64,000 nucleotides of DNA, taken from positions 31,277,001-31,341,000 of the forward strand of contig CM042035.1 in the NCBI GenBank assembly GCA_023525975.1. Reading direction: 5' to 3'. Position numbers and translations under genes: made by a program. This document shows, one piece after another, positions 23,575 through 36,144 of this stretch; the first letter of the stretch is position 1, and the number at the start of each line of letters is the position of its first letter. The notes beneath the pieces are model-generated. The model was not told the DNA's origin, did not search any database, and was given only the letters and a program-made list of their open reading frames with translations. The DNA is from Smallanthus sonchifolius. Taxonomy: Eukaryota > Streptophyta > Magnoliopsida > Asterales > Asteraceae.

Positions 23575-23777
23575 TAAATCACTCAAAATCATGTACTCAG
23601 ATAAGTTCGCCAAAAATCTCCTATGTTCGCTAAAAATAAGTTCGCAAGAAATTCAAGGGTATTCTGATAAGTTTGCACAACTGTTTTATATATACCCACA
23701 AGTGAAGTTCGCTAGATCAGGCGAACTTGTCAAGTTCGCTCCTTGGCGAACATGACCAGTCGAACATAATTAGTTCG
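23575..23777 (-). promoter_or_regulatory. Promoter-like region of the D aORF
   Basis: On the minus strand, palindromes at 23759-23777 and 23721-23739 (GCGAACTTGTCAAGTTCGC, perfect) and a half site near 23705-23712 precede a TATATATA box at 23687-23694. Half sites continue in the leader at 23600-23650 and 23310-23370. The layout parallels 13734-13908. Confidence 0.65.
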
Positions 23778-24250
23778 CTTCACTTCTCACACTTAGGAAA
23801 ATTTGAGATTTTTCAAACTTTCAACTTTCAAACACCCGATCTTTCCATCTTCCATCCTGAATCTGTATTAGATCCAATCCCGAATATTTAAAAGTAAAGA
23901 AATTTCACGGAAGCAAGAAAGAAAAACTTTTTGAATTTTGAAATTTTAATGAAACGAACACTAGAATTGACGAACATTTTTTTAATCTTTTCAAACTTTA
24001 TGCTAAAACACACCTAAAATCCTTTTGAATTTTATCAAAGATTAAAGCAGTAAACAAAGTACGATCTTTTTGAATTTTTGAAAGTAAAGAAATGAAAAAT
24101 ATTTTTGGATTTTATCTTTACAATCTGAAAGACATATTTTTGGTTTTTATCTGTACAAATTGAAATTCAAATATTAAAACACATATTTTTGGTGGGACAT
24201 CATAAGTAAAAAGATCATATCAGTATATATAATGAATCAATCACACATCT

Positions 24251-24798
24251 TGTAGGTCTAGATTTCAATTTGAACTCTCACAGATGATCGATTCTCCACA
24301 CACAAAGGCGGAAACAATGTGTATGGAAGTGAAAAAGAGGATAGAAACAGATTTTGGTGAAGATAACAGGCTAAACACACTCACAATCAATACAAATTTG
24401 ATATGCGATTGTAAGAACAAGTATCAAACAAGTATGCAAGATGTATTGATTGAAGAACAATGTAAAAGAGAAATTCAGGGTTACAGCCGCTACTCACACC
24501 CTAAAATTTCTCAAACTAGGCTATTTATAGTAAGTCAACAGGTATCGAAACTTTTCGGTTGAACATTTACAAGTGATTGACTGACCTGTCGAAACTTACT
24601 ATCTATCGAAACTACTAGTTTCGATTGAAGAAACTCAATCAAAACTAAGTAGTTTCGATGGCCCAGACTTAGCTAAATAAAACAGTAAATTACAGAAACT
24701 GAAATTACAGTAATCAAATGACAGAAAGTAAACTAAGCTATCATTGTTCAAACATACAATAATGACAACAACTTATATAGAAAAAACATGTCTCTACA
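24251..24798 (-). repeat. 3' LTR of element E
   Basis: 548 bp. On the minus strand it begins TGTAGAGACATG directly after the polypurine tract and ends CTAGACCTACA. The end shares GACCTACA with the LTRs of A and C. Confidence 0.85.
24522..24665 (-). promoter_or_regulatory. LTR promoter of E: CGAAAC palindromes plus TATA
   Basis: CGAAACTACTAGTTTCG at 24607-24623 is a perfect palindrome whose pairing extends two more bases on each side. Partial sites lie at 24545, 24591 and 24640-24660. A TATAAATA box (minus strand) lies at 24522-24529, 15 bp beyond the nearest partial site. Confidence 0.65.
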
Positions 24799-24956
24799 AT
24801 CTCCCCCTAAGCTGTTGCATTACTGTCTTCAGCTCTCCACTAAGCATCTGGTCCTTCAGTAGTTCTTGGGATGTAAGGTTTGACATGGAGAGACACAACC
24901 CATTGATAGGCCTTGGCATCCGCCTCATCTTCATCACTGTAAGCCTGAATGTGATT

Positions 24957-27782
24957 CTAGAATAGTACCTCCAGATCTTCAGGTTGAATATTTAACAACT
25001 CCATAGGCTCAAAGATGACAATGTCTTCCTTGCCTTCACACTCGATCACGGCACTGCCAATGTTTGCATTGTAGTAGCATTTTCTTAAAGTTTGTAGTTG
25101 GACAGGCACGGTCTTGGGAATAGTGACGGTCTTGTGAGTTTGGTCTGGCTTGTACCTCAAGAAGACATATGGTTTCTTTGTATTGGGATGAAACCTGGTT
25201 TTTGAAATCTCTTTCTTGGTCTTTCTTGGCTTCATCCCCTTGAAGTCACAGTTCACCTGGTTGTGTAATAAGTGTTCAAAATCAGAGGCCATCATGACAT
25301 TCCCAAGGTTTTGAAGGGGAAGTTTGGCCAAATATCAAAGGTCATAGAAGGGGAGAGTCTGGAAGTCAGTCATGTTCTTGAAGTGCTGAACTCCTCCCTT
25401 GTATCTTCTAATTATGAACAACTTCCTCTCTGCATCATACTTCCAACCAACAGGAGGCCTTTTGAGCTCTTAGTGTTCAGTTATCCATTCATATGTTTGT
25501 GGGCTTTCCACTGGTATAATCCTTTTCAACCAAGGTTTCTTTGGGTTTGGGTATTTAGGATCAATGAACGGTTGAGTTGGAGCTTGAGTAGCTTCAGATG
25601 CTGGGAGAGTTGGTGTATTAGGAACAATAGGCTTTACAAAATTCACTTGGACTTATTCCTATGTTTTCTCTTCATCAGACAGGGCTTGAATTTCATCTCT
25701 CTCCTTTGTGAAGTACCACGTCTTTTCAGTCTCTCTTTCTTATTTAGGAAGGATCTCTGGATAGAGTTCGTTGTAGCCAAAATTGTCAATCTCATCTAGG
25801 AGGGAATTGAGCTCATCATCAGACGGTATATCCTCTTCATCCAGAATCACCATTTCAATCTCAGTCTCAGTTCCCTTCCCTCTTTTCCTAGCTTTCCTTC
25901 TTTCACTAGCTGAGGGAAGGTCGAACTCTTGTTCTTCAACAGCCTCCTTTGTCTTGGCCGCATGGCCAATATGGATAGTCATTGCCGACTCTTGATCAAT
26001 AACAAAGGCAGGAGACAAGGGTTCAACACTAGATGTGGTCTCCCCCTGAGCTGTTGAAGTGGTTGTTGGTTGTTGCACAGGCTTTATCAGAGAGGCTTTA
26101 AGCTGTTCGACTATTTCAGCTAAGGCCTTGTATTCTTCATGCTGTTTTGAAATGAGTCTTTGTTGGGTTTCAAGCTGAGTTTGCTGAACCTCAAGCTGAG
26201 TATGTAAACCCCCAACTTCGAGCTTCAGGTCTTTAACCTCTTCCTTGCACTCATTCAACTAAGATCTTAAGCCTTCAATAACTTCATCTTTCTTTTGAAC
26301 ATGATCTTGTAGCTTCTTCACTTCCAGACTTAAGGTTTTGACTCTCGGTACAGATGTTGTTGGTTCATGGGATGGTGAGGTAGGTGGAGTTGGAATATTT
26401 ACATGTTGAGGTGATGGAGGTGGTGTAGGGATATGTACTTGTTGAGGTGATGGTGGTGGAGTTGGGATATGTACTTTTTGTGGAGATGGAGGAGGTGTAG
26501 GTTGAGGTGTTGGTTGTGGTGTGTCATCACTTGAGTCAGAGGAGGATGAAACATCTTTAAATCCAGTTTCGATTTTCTTGACCTTAAGCTCTTCAAGTTC
26601 ATAGTCTGAGTCTGTGTCAGCTGGCCTCTTAGAGGATGATGCAGGTGGTTCAGTCTAAATATCGGAATCAGACTTGTAGTAGTATGAACCATAGATTCCC
26701 ACAGCTAGAGTCCCACTTGACTCTGTAACCTCTTCCTCACCTTCATGAACACCAGCATCTACATTGACCACTGGCTCAATGGGAATCTGAACTTCCTCAA
26801 CAAATGCAGCCTCTTGCACAGGCTCATCAATAAGTTGTTCTTCTTATTGTACATGAGGTATTTCAATTTCAACATCAACCTCAGCTTCAGCCTCAGCCTC
26901 TTGCTGATTCCCTTCATCTTGCTCAATCTCCATTTCTTCTTCCTTGGATGACATATCTTCTTCTTCTAGATCAGGGTGAAAATCCAGAATTAACTCTTCT
27001 TCTTCGCCAATGACATGACCGAACAGGGGAATGTCAACAATAGTCTTGTTGGTTCTCTTGTTTGTACTTCTCATATAACTGATAGTCTTGGCCAGCATAT
27101 GATCGAACACAAAGGTGTTTCCACCTTGTTGAAGCTCTGGATGAAGATGATAGATGATAATTTGTAGGAATCTTGGATATGCAAGAAATTTCTCCTTCAT
27201 TGCTCCTGTCAAGTTGTCCTTTAATTGTCTGAATATTAAACCAGAAAAATTGTAGTTCCTGCCCTTGGTTAAGCCCAAAATTGCTGAGGCCATTGTAATA
27301 TTTGCTGAATCGAAGCCACCCTTTCTGATTGATAGGCAGTGAACGAACACGTGCACTATATATCTCCAGTGACTTGGCATGGAGTTCTTGATAGTCTGGC
27401 CACTTTTGAACTCGTCTGGGTGACCCATTCTTCTGAAGCATTCTTTGACGTAGAAGGTTGGAAACTCAATTGGTGCAGCTGGGTCATCATTCAAATGCAA
27501 GGCTTCTCTAACTGTTGCTTCAGAAAATGTAACCTCTTAATTATGAACAACAGCCCTAATGTTCTCCACATTGTCAATAGTTATGAGCTCTGCAGTCTCC
27601 CAGAATTGCCTGATTGAAGTTTCGAAGACAAGTATATTCTGACTGATAGCGAAGCTAATGTTGGAGTTTGCAAGGAAGGTTAGGACTGGAACAAACTCTG
27701 CAGCCTTTGGATCATTAGCATCAAGAAAAGCACAGACATTGTTCCTCTTTACAAATAGAAGATCCATCCCACAAACAAACAA
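24957..27782 (-). pseudogene. aORF of element E: one 942-codon frame with several stops
   Basis: The likely start is ATG near 27767 (MDLLFVKRNNVC). The N-terminal domain matches C, D and I: FLANSNISFAIS, QFWETAELITI, HWRYIVHVFVHCLSIRKGG, YNFSGLIF, FLAYPRFLQIII. Then follow a Glu-rich segment (about 27000-26850), Pro-rich repeats (PTPPPSPQ three times, about 26400-26530), a coiled coil (26258-26100), a basic motif ERRKARKRGKG, and the C-terminal GWKYDAERKLFIIRR module. Stops at 27537, 26844, about 26655, 26262, 25740, two near 25655, about 25467 and about 25336 all lie in the same frame; I see no frameshift. Pro-rich spacer plus coiled coil suggests a self-associating or nuclear protein, but function is unknown. 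Confidence 0.8.
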
Positions 27783-27825
27783 AATTCATCAAAGATTGAC
27801 ACTTAGAAGAATTTCAACAGAACCC

Positions 27826-28205
27826 CTGGTCGAAACTACTCAGTCCAACACTTAGACAAATTTCTGAGACAACCCCTATCGAAACAACTAGTTTCGATCG
27901 ATACAATACTTAGATATTCAGAAAACTGCCTTATCGAAACTACTAGTTTCGAACGAAACAACAAGTTTCGATCAATACTTTGAAAGTTAAAGAAATCTTA
28001 TCGAAACTTCTAGTTTCGATCGAAACAACTAGTTTCGATCACCACTTAGACTTTCAGAGAAGACTTATCTAAACTTCTAGTTTCGATTGAAACAACTAGT
28101 TTCGGGACTAGGACAAGTTTAGGTGTCGAAAATACTAGTTTCTATTAAAAACCTGTTTATGTTTTGAAAAACCTAAATCTTTTTATCGAAACTCCTTAGT
28201 TTCGA
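27826..28205 (-). repeat. Palindrome cluster in the aORF leader of E
   Basis: At least eight CGAAAC...GTTTCG palindromes (for example CGAAACTTCTAGTTTCG, CGAAACAACAAGTTTCG). Several come as pairs 19 bp apart (27935/27954, 28002/28021), and the pairs are 67 bp apart, twice the 33.5 bp period seen elsewhere. Confidence 0.75.
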
Positions 28206-28716
28206 TGCCCAAACCCTTGAACATACTTAACACACCCAGACACTACACTCAAATAAGATATACAAACTCATATAAATATGAAACAGATATAAGAGGGATT
28301 AAAAGTGGCCTGTGAAATTCGAAACTTCATCTTACCAAAGATTCACGGATAAAACTGCAAATATATACACAAATATGTTAAAACATAGATAATGTAGATG
28401 ATGTAATCAGTAAATAGAACCAAAACGACCGTGATTATGAAGATTTAGTCATCAAAGACCTCAGAATTCAAGCCCTAGGTCTACATTTTGATCAGTTACA
28501 CATATACGAACCAGAAACGTTACCTGATGAAGACAACGCCGGAGGATCAGGTGAGACACACTGATTTCGCAACTTAGACTGAAGGTTTGAGAGCTTTTGT
28601 GTGTGAGAGAGAAGGTGTAAAATGATCAGAGACGGTAAAGTGAGGCTTGAAGACGAAGAAACTTGATTATGAACACATTTAATTTTCTCATGACGGTAAT
28701 GACCAAAATGCCCCTA

Positions 28717-28850
28717 GTTTCGATAGGCAAAAGAAGTTTCGGGTGATTTGGAGTTTTGATAGGCAAAGGATAGTTTCGGCTGACTTTGGAGTTTCGATAG
28801 ACAAAAGATAGTTTCGGCTGACTTTGTAGTTTCGATAGGCAAATAATCAT
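28717..28850 (-). promoter_or_regulatory. Direct-repeat array upstream of the aORF of E
   Basis: Four copies of GATAGRCAAA followed by AGTTTCGG start at 28722, 28758, 28796 and 28834 (36-38 bp period). They carry single arms (TAGTTTCG) of the E palindrome rather than full palindromes. No convincing TATA box follows within 40 bp, so promoter activity is uncertain. Confidence 0.5.
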
Positions 28851-29796
28851 TTAAAAATAAAATAACAATAAAGAAACTATTCACAAGATATTTACACTTA
28901 TCTTCTTAGAAAAGATCCAACATGAGATCAGATTTGGTCAGTCTCTTGAAACAATTCCTTTTGCAATCAACTACTGTGAGTCCCTGAAGATATCTGATAT
29001 TTGTGCAAAGTAAACCGAAACATTTGTTTGTACATAGTTTTTTTCATGTGATTAAATGGTACCATTTAAGCAAGATACAAGGTGTATCCCACATATTGAA
29101 ATAAAATGGTTTTTGAAAACCTATCAATCCTCAAGAAATACCCATCTTCATCCTATCATCTCTTTCTGATTAACCAAGGTACCATCTTAGTAATTTCAAA
29201 GTACCACCAAAGAAAAATAAGAAATCTAAGTGGATTATAAGATTTTAAAATGAAAAATATCCAAGTATATATTAAAAAGGTACGAACATTCTAGATCTTT
29301 GTGTAAGCAAAACAGAAGAAGTCGTAAAATTATCCAAGCGGATAGAAAAAATGTTGAACACCCTAGATCTTTGCGTAAGCAAAACATACAGGGTCAAATC
29401 ATCCAAGTGGATGGAAAAAGGATGAACACCCGAGATCTTTGCGTAAGCAAAACATACGGGGTCATCGTTGGTAAATATCGTTACTTTGACGGTCACTTGG
29501 CGTACGAATAGGAATTCAACCCGTAAGACTGTATCTGATTGAATTGGTTTTCTTAAATATATAAAATGGGTTAGATGTTTCAATAATAGGTTCAAACACA
29601 CAAGTATGAGATACGTTTTAGGTTTTAGACATATTAAATTCTTATTTCTCTTCCAAAAGATTTGCTTGTAACTGAAAGTAACTGTACAGAAAAATAAATT
29701 TTTTTAGGAATTTTCTTGATAATTAACCATAAACATGAAACACACTTATATTCACAAAGATTGCTGAAAATTGATCATGCCGAGCATTTCCACCAG
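28851..29796 (-). other. Non-coding spacer of E with a 70 bp triple repeat
   Basis: This lies between pol and aORF. From 29281 to 29470, a unit of about 70 bp containing TAGATCTTTGCGTAAGCAAA and ATCCAAGTGGATGGAAAAA occurs three times (near 29291, 29361, 29430). ATCCAAGTGGAT inside it is itself near-palindromic. No ORF of note. Confidence 0.7.
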
Positions 29797-32700
29797 TTAG
29801 GAAAATCTGGTAGAGTCAAAAGCTTTTGTGAAGATGTCTGCGGTTTGCTGGTCGGTTTTGACCTCAATGATTTTGATGTGTTTCTTTTCAACACAGTCAC
29901 CGATAAAGTGATGTATTATTTCAATGTGTTTTCTTTTAGAATGCTGAACTGGGTTTTTGGTGATATGGGGAACATCAGTGTTGTCACATAGAATGGGTGT
30001 CTCATGGAATGTGATCCCATAGTCATGCATCTGATGGTGTATCCATCTGACTTGGGAACAACAGAGGGCGGCGACAATGTGTAGGTCCACATGACTCATC
30101 TTAGATCTATCTTGTGACAGGACGTATCGTTAACACGTAGTGCGAAATCCTACCGTATTAACGCTTTGTATAACAATCGACAATAGAAACAGCGGTAAAT
30201 AAACTTTCTCTTTTATATCAACAAACAGAGTTTACAGAATACTTGATTGTTCAATCTATCTCACGCGTACTAAACAGACTCTGTAAACTCTATATTTATA
30301 GACACATGTTCCGCAACAGGCGAACTTAACAAGTACGCTTAAAAGATGCTTAGGCGAACGTAACAAGTTCGCCTCTAATAGACCAGGCGAACTTATCAAG
30401 TTCGCCTCTAGCAGAACTTTTATTTATACTTAGACAAATCTAAACAATTACATACAAAACATAAAGACAATAAGACCTAAACTATTACAAAGCTTTTGTC
30501 ATTCAATCTATGTCCTAACACAATGTATTCGGCTTCAGCGGTGGATTGGGAAATGGTGGATTGTTTCTTACATTGCCATGAGACAAAACGATTGCCAAGG
30601 AACTCACAACCTCCAGAAGTGGATTTTCGGTCTAAGTTGCATCCCCCGTAGTCTAAATTCGAATAAGCCACAAGATCAAACAAATCATTTTTAGGATACC
30701 ACAGACCCAATTTTGGCTTATACTTTAAATATCTCAAAATATGTTTAACAACAGATAAATGAGAGAGTTTAGGATTAGCCTAAAAACGTGTACACAAGCA
30801 CACTACAAACATGATGCCGGGTCTGCTGGTCGTGAGATACATGAGAGATCCTATCATAGAGCGATAGAGATGCTGATCAACGCTTTCACCATCCACATCA
30901 GGAGTCAGACAATGTCGAACTTCTATATTAGTTTTTACCGGATGAGAATCAACCATTTTGAACTTGGTCAAGATTTATTTCACGTATTTCTCTTGATGGA
31001 TGGGGATTCCTGACTCAGACTGATCAACTTGTAGTCCCAAAAAGAACTTCATTTCTCCCATAGAGCTCATTTCAAACTTAGAATGCATCACTTCTTCAAA
31101 TTCTTTGCAAAGACGAGGATTGGTAGATCCAAAAATGATATCATCCATATAAATTTGCACCATGATTGTATCCTTTGCATCCTTCTGTTTGAACAAAGTT
31201 TGGTCAATTGCTCCTCGTATGAAACCATTCTCAAGCAGATCTTTGATAAAGTTTCATACCACACACGAGGTGCTTGGTGAAGACCGTACAGTGCCTTGTA
31301 TAACTTGTATACACGGTCTGGAAAGTTAGGATCAATGAAACCCGGTGGCTGCTTGACATATACTTCCTCTTGAACTTTTCCATACAGAAATGCGCTTTTG
31401 ACATCCATTTGATGAACAGTGAAGTCCATGTAGGCTGCATAGGCGAGAAACATTCTGATGGCTTCCAAGCGAGCCACTGGTGCAAAGACTTCCTCAAATT
31501 CAATCCCTTCTTCTTGATAGAATCCTTGAACCACCAGACGAGCTTTATTCCGAACCACAATTCCTCCTTCATCCTTTTTGTTGTGAAATACCCAACGAGT
31601 GCCGATTGGTACTTTGTTCTTGGGAAGATCTACCAGATTCCACACATCCAGCTTTGAGAATTGCTGTAACTCTTCTTGCATTGCTTCCACCCAGCTGTTC
31701 TCAAGCAAAGCTGCTTGGATGTTCTTAGGTTCAACTTGAGAAAAAAAGCACGAGAACATGCTATTTTCCAATGCATCACAGGCACTCCGGGTACGAACGC
31801 CCACATTGAGTGGACCAATGATGTTGTCGGTGGGATGATTCTTGTGAATTCTCAACTGAGGAATCTGATCTTCTTGCAAGACTTCTTCCAAGTTTGTAAT
31901 ATTTTCAGCAGGAAGATCATCGATATTATCAGTAGGATCTTCAGCAGGTGATTGTGGTGCAACATTTACTATTGGAATTGTGTTGTCTTCAATCGTTTCA
32001 CTTTTTGCACCAGAACCGGAAGACTCCATATTGGATTCAGAATGAGCAGGTACACGGATTTCAATATGAGCGGATGAGGAAGAACCTTGATCATTTATGT
32101 TCCCTAGATTGTTCACAGAGAAGTAAGGATTAGCAGGAGTTGATTCATTAGAGAGCTCAGGAAGATTAAATGACTTAAACAACGAATCAACATCAAAAAG
32201 CCAAATAGGACCGTCTCCTGCGTCCGTATGATTGTTTTCATGCCAATTGATATCAATGGACTCCAGCACTATCCTTTTCTTCTTATGGTAGACACGAAAA
32301 GCTCGTTGATTGGATGAGTACCCCACAAAATAGCATTCATCAGCTTTGGCTTCAAACTTGTTCAGCTGATCTGAAGCATTCAGCATTGTGCACACACACT
32401 CAAATTTTCTGAAGAAATCAATAACTGGCTTGCGCTTGTACATGATATCATAAGGTGTCTTGTTGCAACTTTTGGTGATGAGAACCCGATTTTGCACAAA
32501 ACAAGCAGTGTTGATCGCCTCAGCCCAGAAAGTCACAGAAAGCTTAGAGTCAACAATCATAGTTCGTGCAACTTCAATTAAAGTGTGGTTTCTCCTTTCT
32601 GCTACACCATTTTGTTGAGGAGTACGAGGTGCACTGAATTGCCGAGAAATTCCTTTACTTTCACAGAAGGAATCAAAAGTTGCATTTTTGAATTCTATTC

Positions 32701-33535
32701 CATGATCGCTGCAGATAGTTTTCACACTTAGATTGAAGAGGTTCTCAATTTGAAGAGGTTTTCAAAATCTCTGGCGTCTCATCTTTCTTGGCTAGGAAGA
32801 ACACCCAAGTAAATCGAGAGAAATCATCGGTTACCACTAAGCAATATGACTTTCATCCAAGACTCATGACACTCACAGGACCGAAGAGATCCATGTGAAG
32901 TAATTGGAGAGGAGAGTCAATGGAATTTTTGGTTTTAGACTTATGAGAAGATTTGTGTTGTTTTACCTTGGAACATGACATGAAGTGTTCCACATGAGAG
33001 AAATCTTTAAGAGGCATTCCAGTGACGAGATTTCCTCGAACCAGTCGGTTCATAGTTTTGAAATTTACATGTCCCAACCTCTTATGCCACATGAATGATT
33101 CATCTTTGAAAGCTTTTGAAAGAAGGCACGATTCAATGCCCGATGGGTTGTTCATATCCAAGCTGTATGTGTTGTATCTTCTGGGAGCAAGCATGAGAAT
33201 AAGTTCTTCTGGAATCACCACTCCAGGCTTCAAGATTAGACATTCTCTTGAATTGAACAAGGCATAGAAATCTTTGTCACAAATCTAAGAAACACTCATC
33301 AGATTGTACTTCAATTGAGGAACAAAGTTGACAAATTCCAGGCTATTTACATCGTTCGATACCGTTCCTTGTCCTTCAATCTTCCCTCCTCTTGGATTGC
33401 CAGCAAAAGCTACATACTCTCCATCAATTGGATGATAATTTTGCAGCAAATTAAAATGACCAGTCATATGTCTTGAACATCCACTATCTACATGCCAAAT
33501 GTTATCTCCGGTTCTTCTTGATTGACCCTATACAC
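29797..33535 (-). pseudogene. Broken pol of element E
   Basis: Protease: WHVDSGCSRHMTGH near 33500. Pre-integrase zinc region: MWHKRLGHVNFKTMNRL (about 33110). Integrase core and RT N-terminus: 32725-31088 in one 545-residue stretch, including SAPRTPQQNGVAERRN, WVFHNKKDEGG and VHQMDVKSAFLYG. RT active site: YMDDIIFGST (about 31150). RNase H: 30737-30521 and 30079-29797, split by a solo LTR. The frame shifts between protease/pre-integrase, the 32725-31088 block, and the RT tail. Stops are also present, so it is inactive. Closest in this window to the pol of C (same Sirevirus-like flavour). Confidence 0.92.
30080..30520 (-). mobile_element. Solo LTR of the A family inside RNase H of E, with perfect TSD
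   Basis: 441 bp from TGTAGGTCC to CCTAACA, flanked by CAATG at 30075-30079 and 30521-30525. It shares start, end and internal blocks with the LTR at 220-697. Palindromes start at 30320, 30354 and 30387 (34 and 33 bp apart), and TATAAATA (minus strand) at 30293-30300 lies 19 bp beyond. The host RNase H frame resumes on the far side. Confidence 0.93.
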
Positions 33536-36117
33536 AACGAACCATTTAGACGTTTTGACCAATACCATTGCTATCAAGAAGTTTCTTGTGAGGATAGGAC
33601 ATCACATTGGAATCATAATCAGAATCCTCCTTAGATGAAACATGATCATCAAATAGAACATTATTTTTAATTTTCTAGATTATTTTCAAGTAATTTTTAG
33701 CATTTTTAATTCTTTTACGCCTAGATTTTCTACTGTGAGAAGACTTAGACAACACATTTGAATTCAAGGAAATTTTGGGAGACGATTCTTCATTACAATC
33801 GGTGTTTGTCAATTTACAACTTTTTGAAACATGATTTTTTCACAAGATATCTTAGCCTGATAATTGCCATCACAAGATGAAGATGATTGTGATGTTGAGG
33901 CATCTGAACATGAGATGGTTCTCTCATCAATAACTTTGTCTTGAAGACGATGTTCTTCCTTTAATCTGAAAAAGTCCATGTTGCTCATTGTTACACGTGG
34001 TACATCATTCACAATAATTCCTGCACTTTAAAACTTTGTAACACATGGCACAACATTCAAATATTTAGGAACAAAAGGCAAAGCATTTTTAAATTTAGAT
34101 ATATCACATCCCAATCCCGTATGCTCAGCGGGCATAGAATCAAAATACAAGTTTTCAACGTGTTCACAAATATCTGGTTTTGACACGGACATATTATTAC
34201 ATTCATCCGACTCAAGTTCATTTAGAACATTTCTAACATTGGTACTCTCATCACAATCATCTTCGGTAGTTACACAATTTGATTCTACACATGAAGCAAA
34301 ACTATCAAAATCAGAGGACGTAATATAATCATTAGGAGATAAATTGCACACAAAAGGGGTAGGAACATGAGCAGCAGGCATGTCAGCAAATCTACCTGAT
34401 TTGGAATAAGGTGGTGGATGAGAATTATAACCAAGACCCTCTGTGGCTATTCTGTTGAATTTTTTATCAAATATACCAAACAAAATTTTCTGATCCATAT
34501 CCATGTGGTCAACTTGTAATTTAGCCTTTTCTGCCTTTTGGACTCTTTCATTCGAAATTTTATTATTAATGGTTTGAGTATTAAGTTGCATAATTAAAGA
34601 ACGGTTTTCACCAGAAATATAACGAATTTTATTTAATTATATAGTTTCTCATTTTTGGCCATAGAGTCATGCATCACCTTAATATGATCTCATTCATCAA
34701 ACAAAGATCGATTAATGAATCTGTATTTTTGAATTTCATTTAAGCAAGATCTGACATTACAAAGTTTAGAAATAACCTCAGCAGGCACAACAGTGAGATC
34801 CTCAGCAGGTTCAATCATGATACACCCGCCCTTGTCCTCCACATCGCCATCAAGGCTTTATCAGCAGCTTCCTCAGCTTGTTCTCCCCAATGATAATGTC
34901 CATCAGCTTGACACACAAGAGTTGTGGAACTTGAAGATGTGTTTGTCTTGGGAGGATTAGCAGCTTGTTTTCCACAGGAAATCTTCTTTTCTTGCTGATC
35001 CTTGGAGGACGGCTCCTTGCCGTTTCTGGCAAAGTGACCCAGCTGATCACAATTGTAGCATCTCACCTTCTTGATATCAAACCCAAGGGTCTTCCCCTAC
35101 TTGAATCTGTCTAAACCAGTCCTTTTGATGAATCTTTAGGGCTCTTAAGGTCAACATGGCCATAAACCAATCAATGTCCATTTTCTCCAAATCATCAGGA
35201 TTGATCTGCTCCAAGTAATCAGGTTGAAAGCTAACCGGTGTTAGGTTTCCATAAATCAGTGCATCATAGCACGACATGAAAGCAGTCATGATTGGGATAT
35301 ATTCATCAGGAATCATGGTAATGGACTTTTGAGGAGCAGAGGAGCTAGTAGGTTGAATTGCAGCAGCAGAAGGAGGAACATCAGTCTGGAAGTATGAGCT
35401 ACTGGAAGAGCTTGATCCAGCAATAAGAGCTGTGTTTCTAGACTGATTTTTTGGAGTAACTGCTCCTTTCTTGATCTCAATCTCATAAGATTCAAGGATG
35501 TTGTAGACTTCTTGTTGAGACAAAGCACTCAGATTCTCAGTCTTCTTGATCATGATACGATACATATTCCATTCCTTAGGAAGAACATCTAGGAGTATCT
35601 TGTTTAGCTCCAGAGTAGGGTACTTAACACCCATTACTTTCAACCTAGATATGATGCTTGAGAAACGGTTGATCAAATCAGACATTGATTCACCTCTGAC
35701 ACTACTGAACATCTCATATTGCTTCTTGATCAGATCTTTCTTACTCTCCATGACATCAGCACTTCCCTCAAATCTGGTGCACAAGGCTACCCATAAGTCT
35801 TTGGAAGTGGTGTACTCAGCAAATATGTTGAAGATATCCATAGGAAGAGCCATATCAATAGTCCCATAAGCCTTGTTGTCTCGGGCAATCAAGGCAAGAT
35901 CCTTCTCATCATATTCAACTACTGTCTTAGAACGTTGAACATCAGCAGTAGTGATAACAGACTTGTGGGGACCATCAGTTATAGAGTTCAGCAATGTATG
36001 ATCAAGAAATTGGAAGAAAAGTTTCATCTTTTTTGCCCAGTCATCAAATTCTCTTGTAGACATAAGAGCAGGTGGTTTGTTCCCTCCAGAATACTCAGTT
36101 GAACTTGAAGTTGTCAT
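33536..36117 (-). pseudogene. Broken gag of element E
   Basis: Start chosen at ATG 36115-36117 (MTTSSSTEYSGGNKPPALMS), the conserved Sirevirus-like gag start; the open frame further upstream is leader. The UBN2-like capsid region follows (LWVALCTRFEGS, LLDVLPKEWNMYRIM). A knuckle CYNCDQLGHFARNG at about 35020-35060 has Gly in place of the last Cys. Then comes a Ser/Thr/acidic linker (34591-34028), with a stop at 34028 and frame changes near 35070 and 34810. The 33536-33808 tail is Lys-rich and broken. Length and layout match the gag of C. Confidence 0.88.
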
Positions 36118-36144
36118 AATATCCGAAATCAAAACTAAAACAGT

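Larger units (their letters stand above)
20503..24250 (-). mobile_element. Partial Sirevirus-like element D (extra-ORF half only)
   Basis: This piece holds an aORF (20506-23186), its leader, a TATA box and palindromes of the GCGAAC family. There is no gag or pol. The left end stops three bases beyond the ORF stop, without polypurine tract or LTR. The right end stops where the LTR of E begins. Bases 23800-24250 are AT-rich non-coding spacer. Family membership with A is inferred from the shared palindrome. Confidence 0.7.

Noticed and set aside
24284..24562. A 92-codon plus-strand ORF
   Set aside because: It lies wholly within the LTR of E, antisense to its promoter, and resembles nothing.
26399..26692. 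His/Leu-rich ORF
   Set aside because: It is an alternate frame of the Pro-rich repeats in the E aORF.
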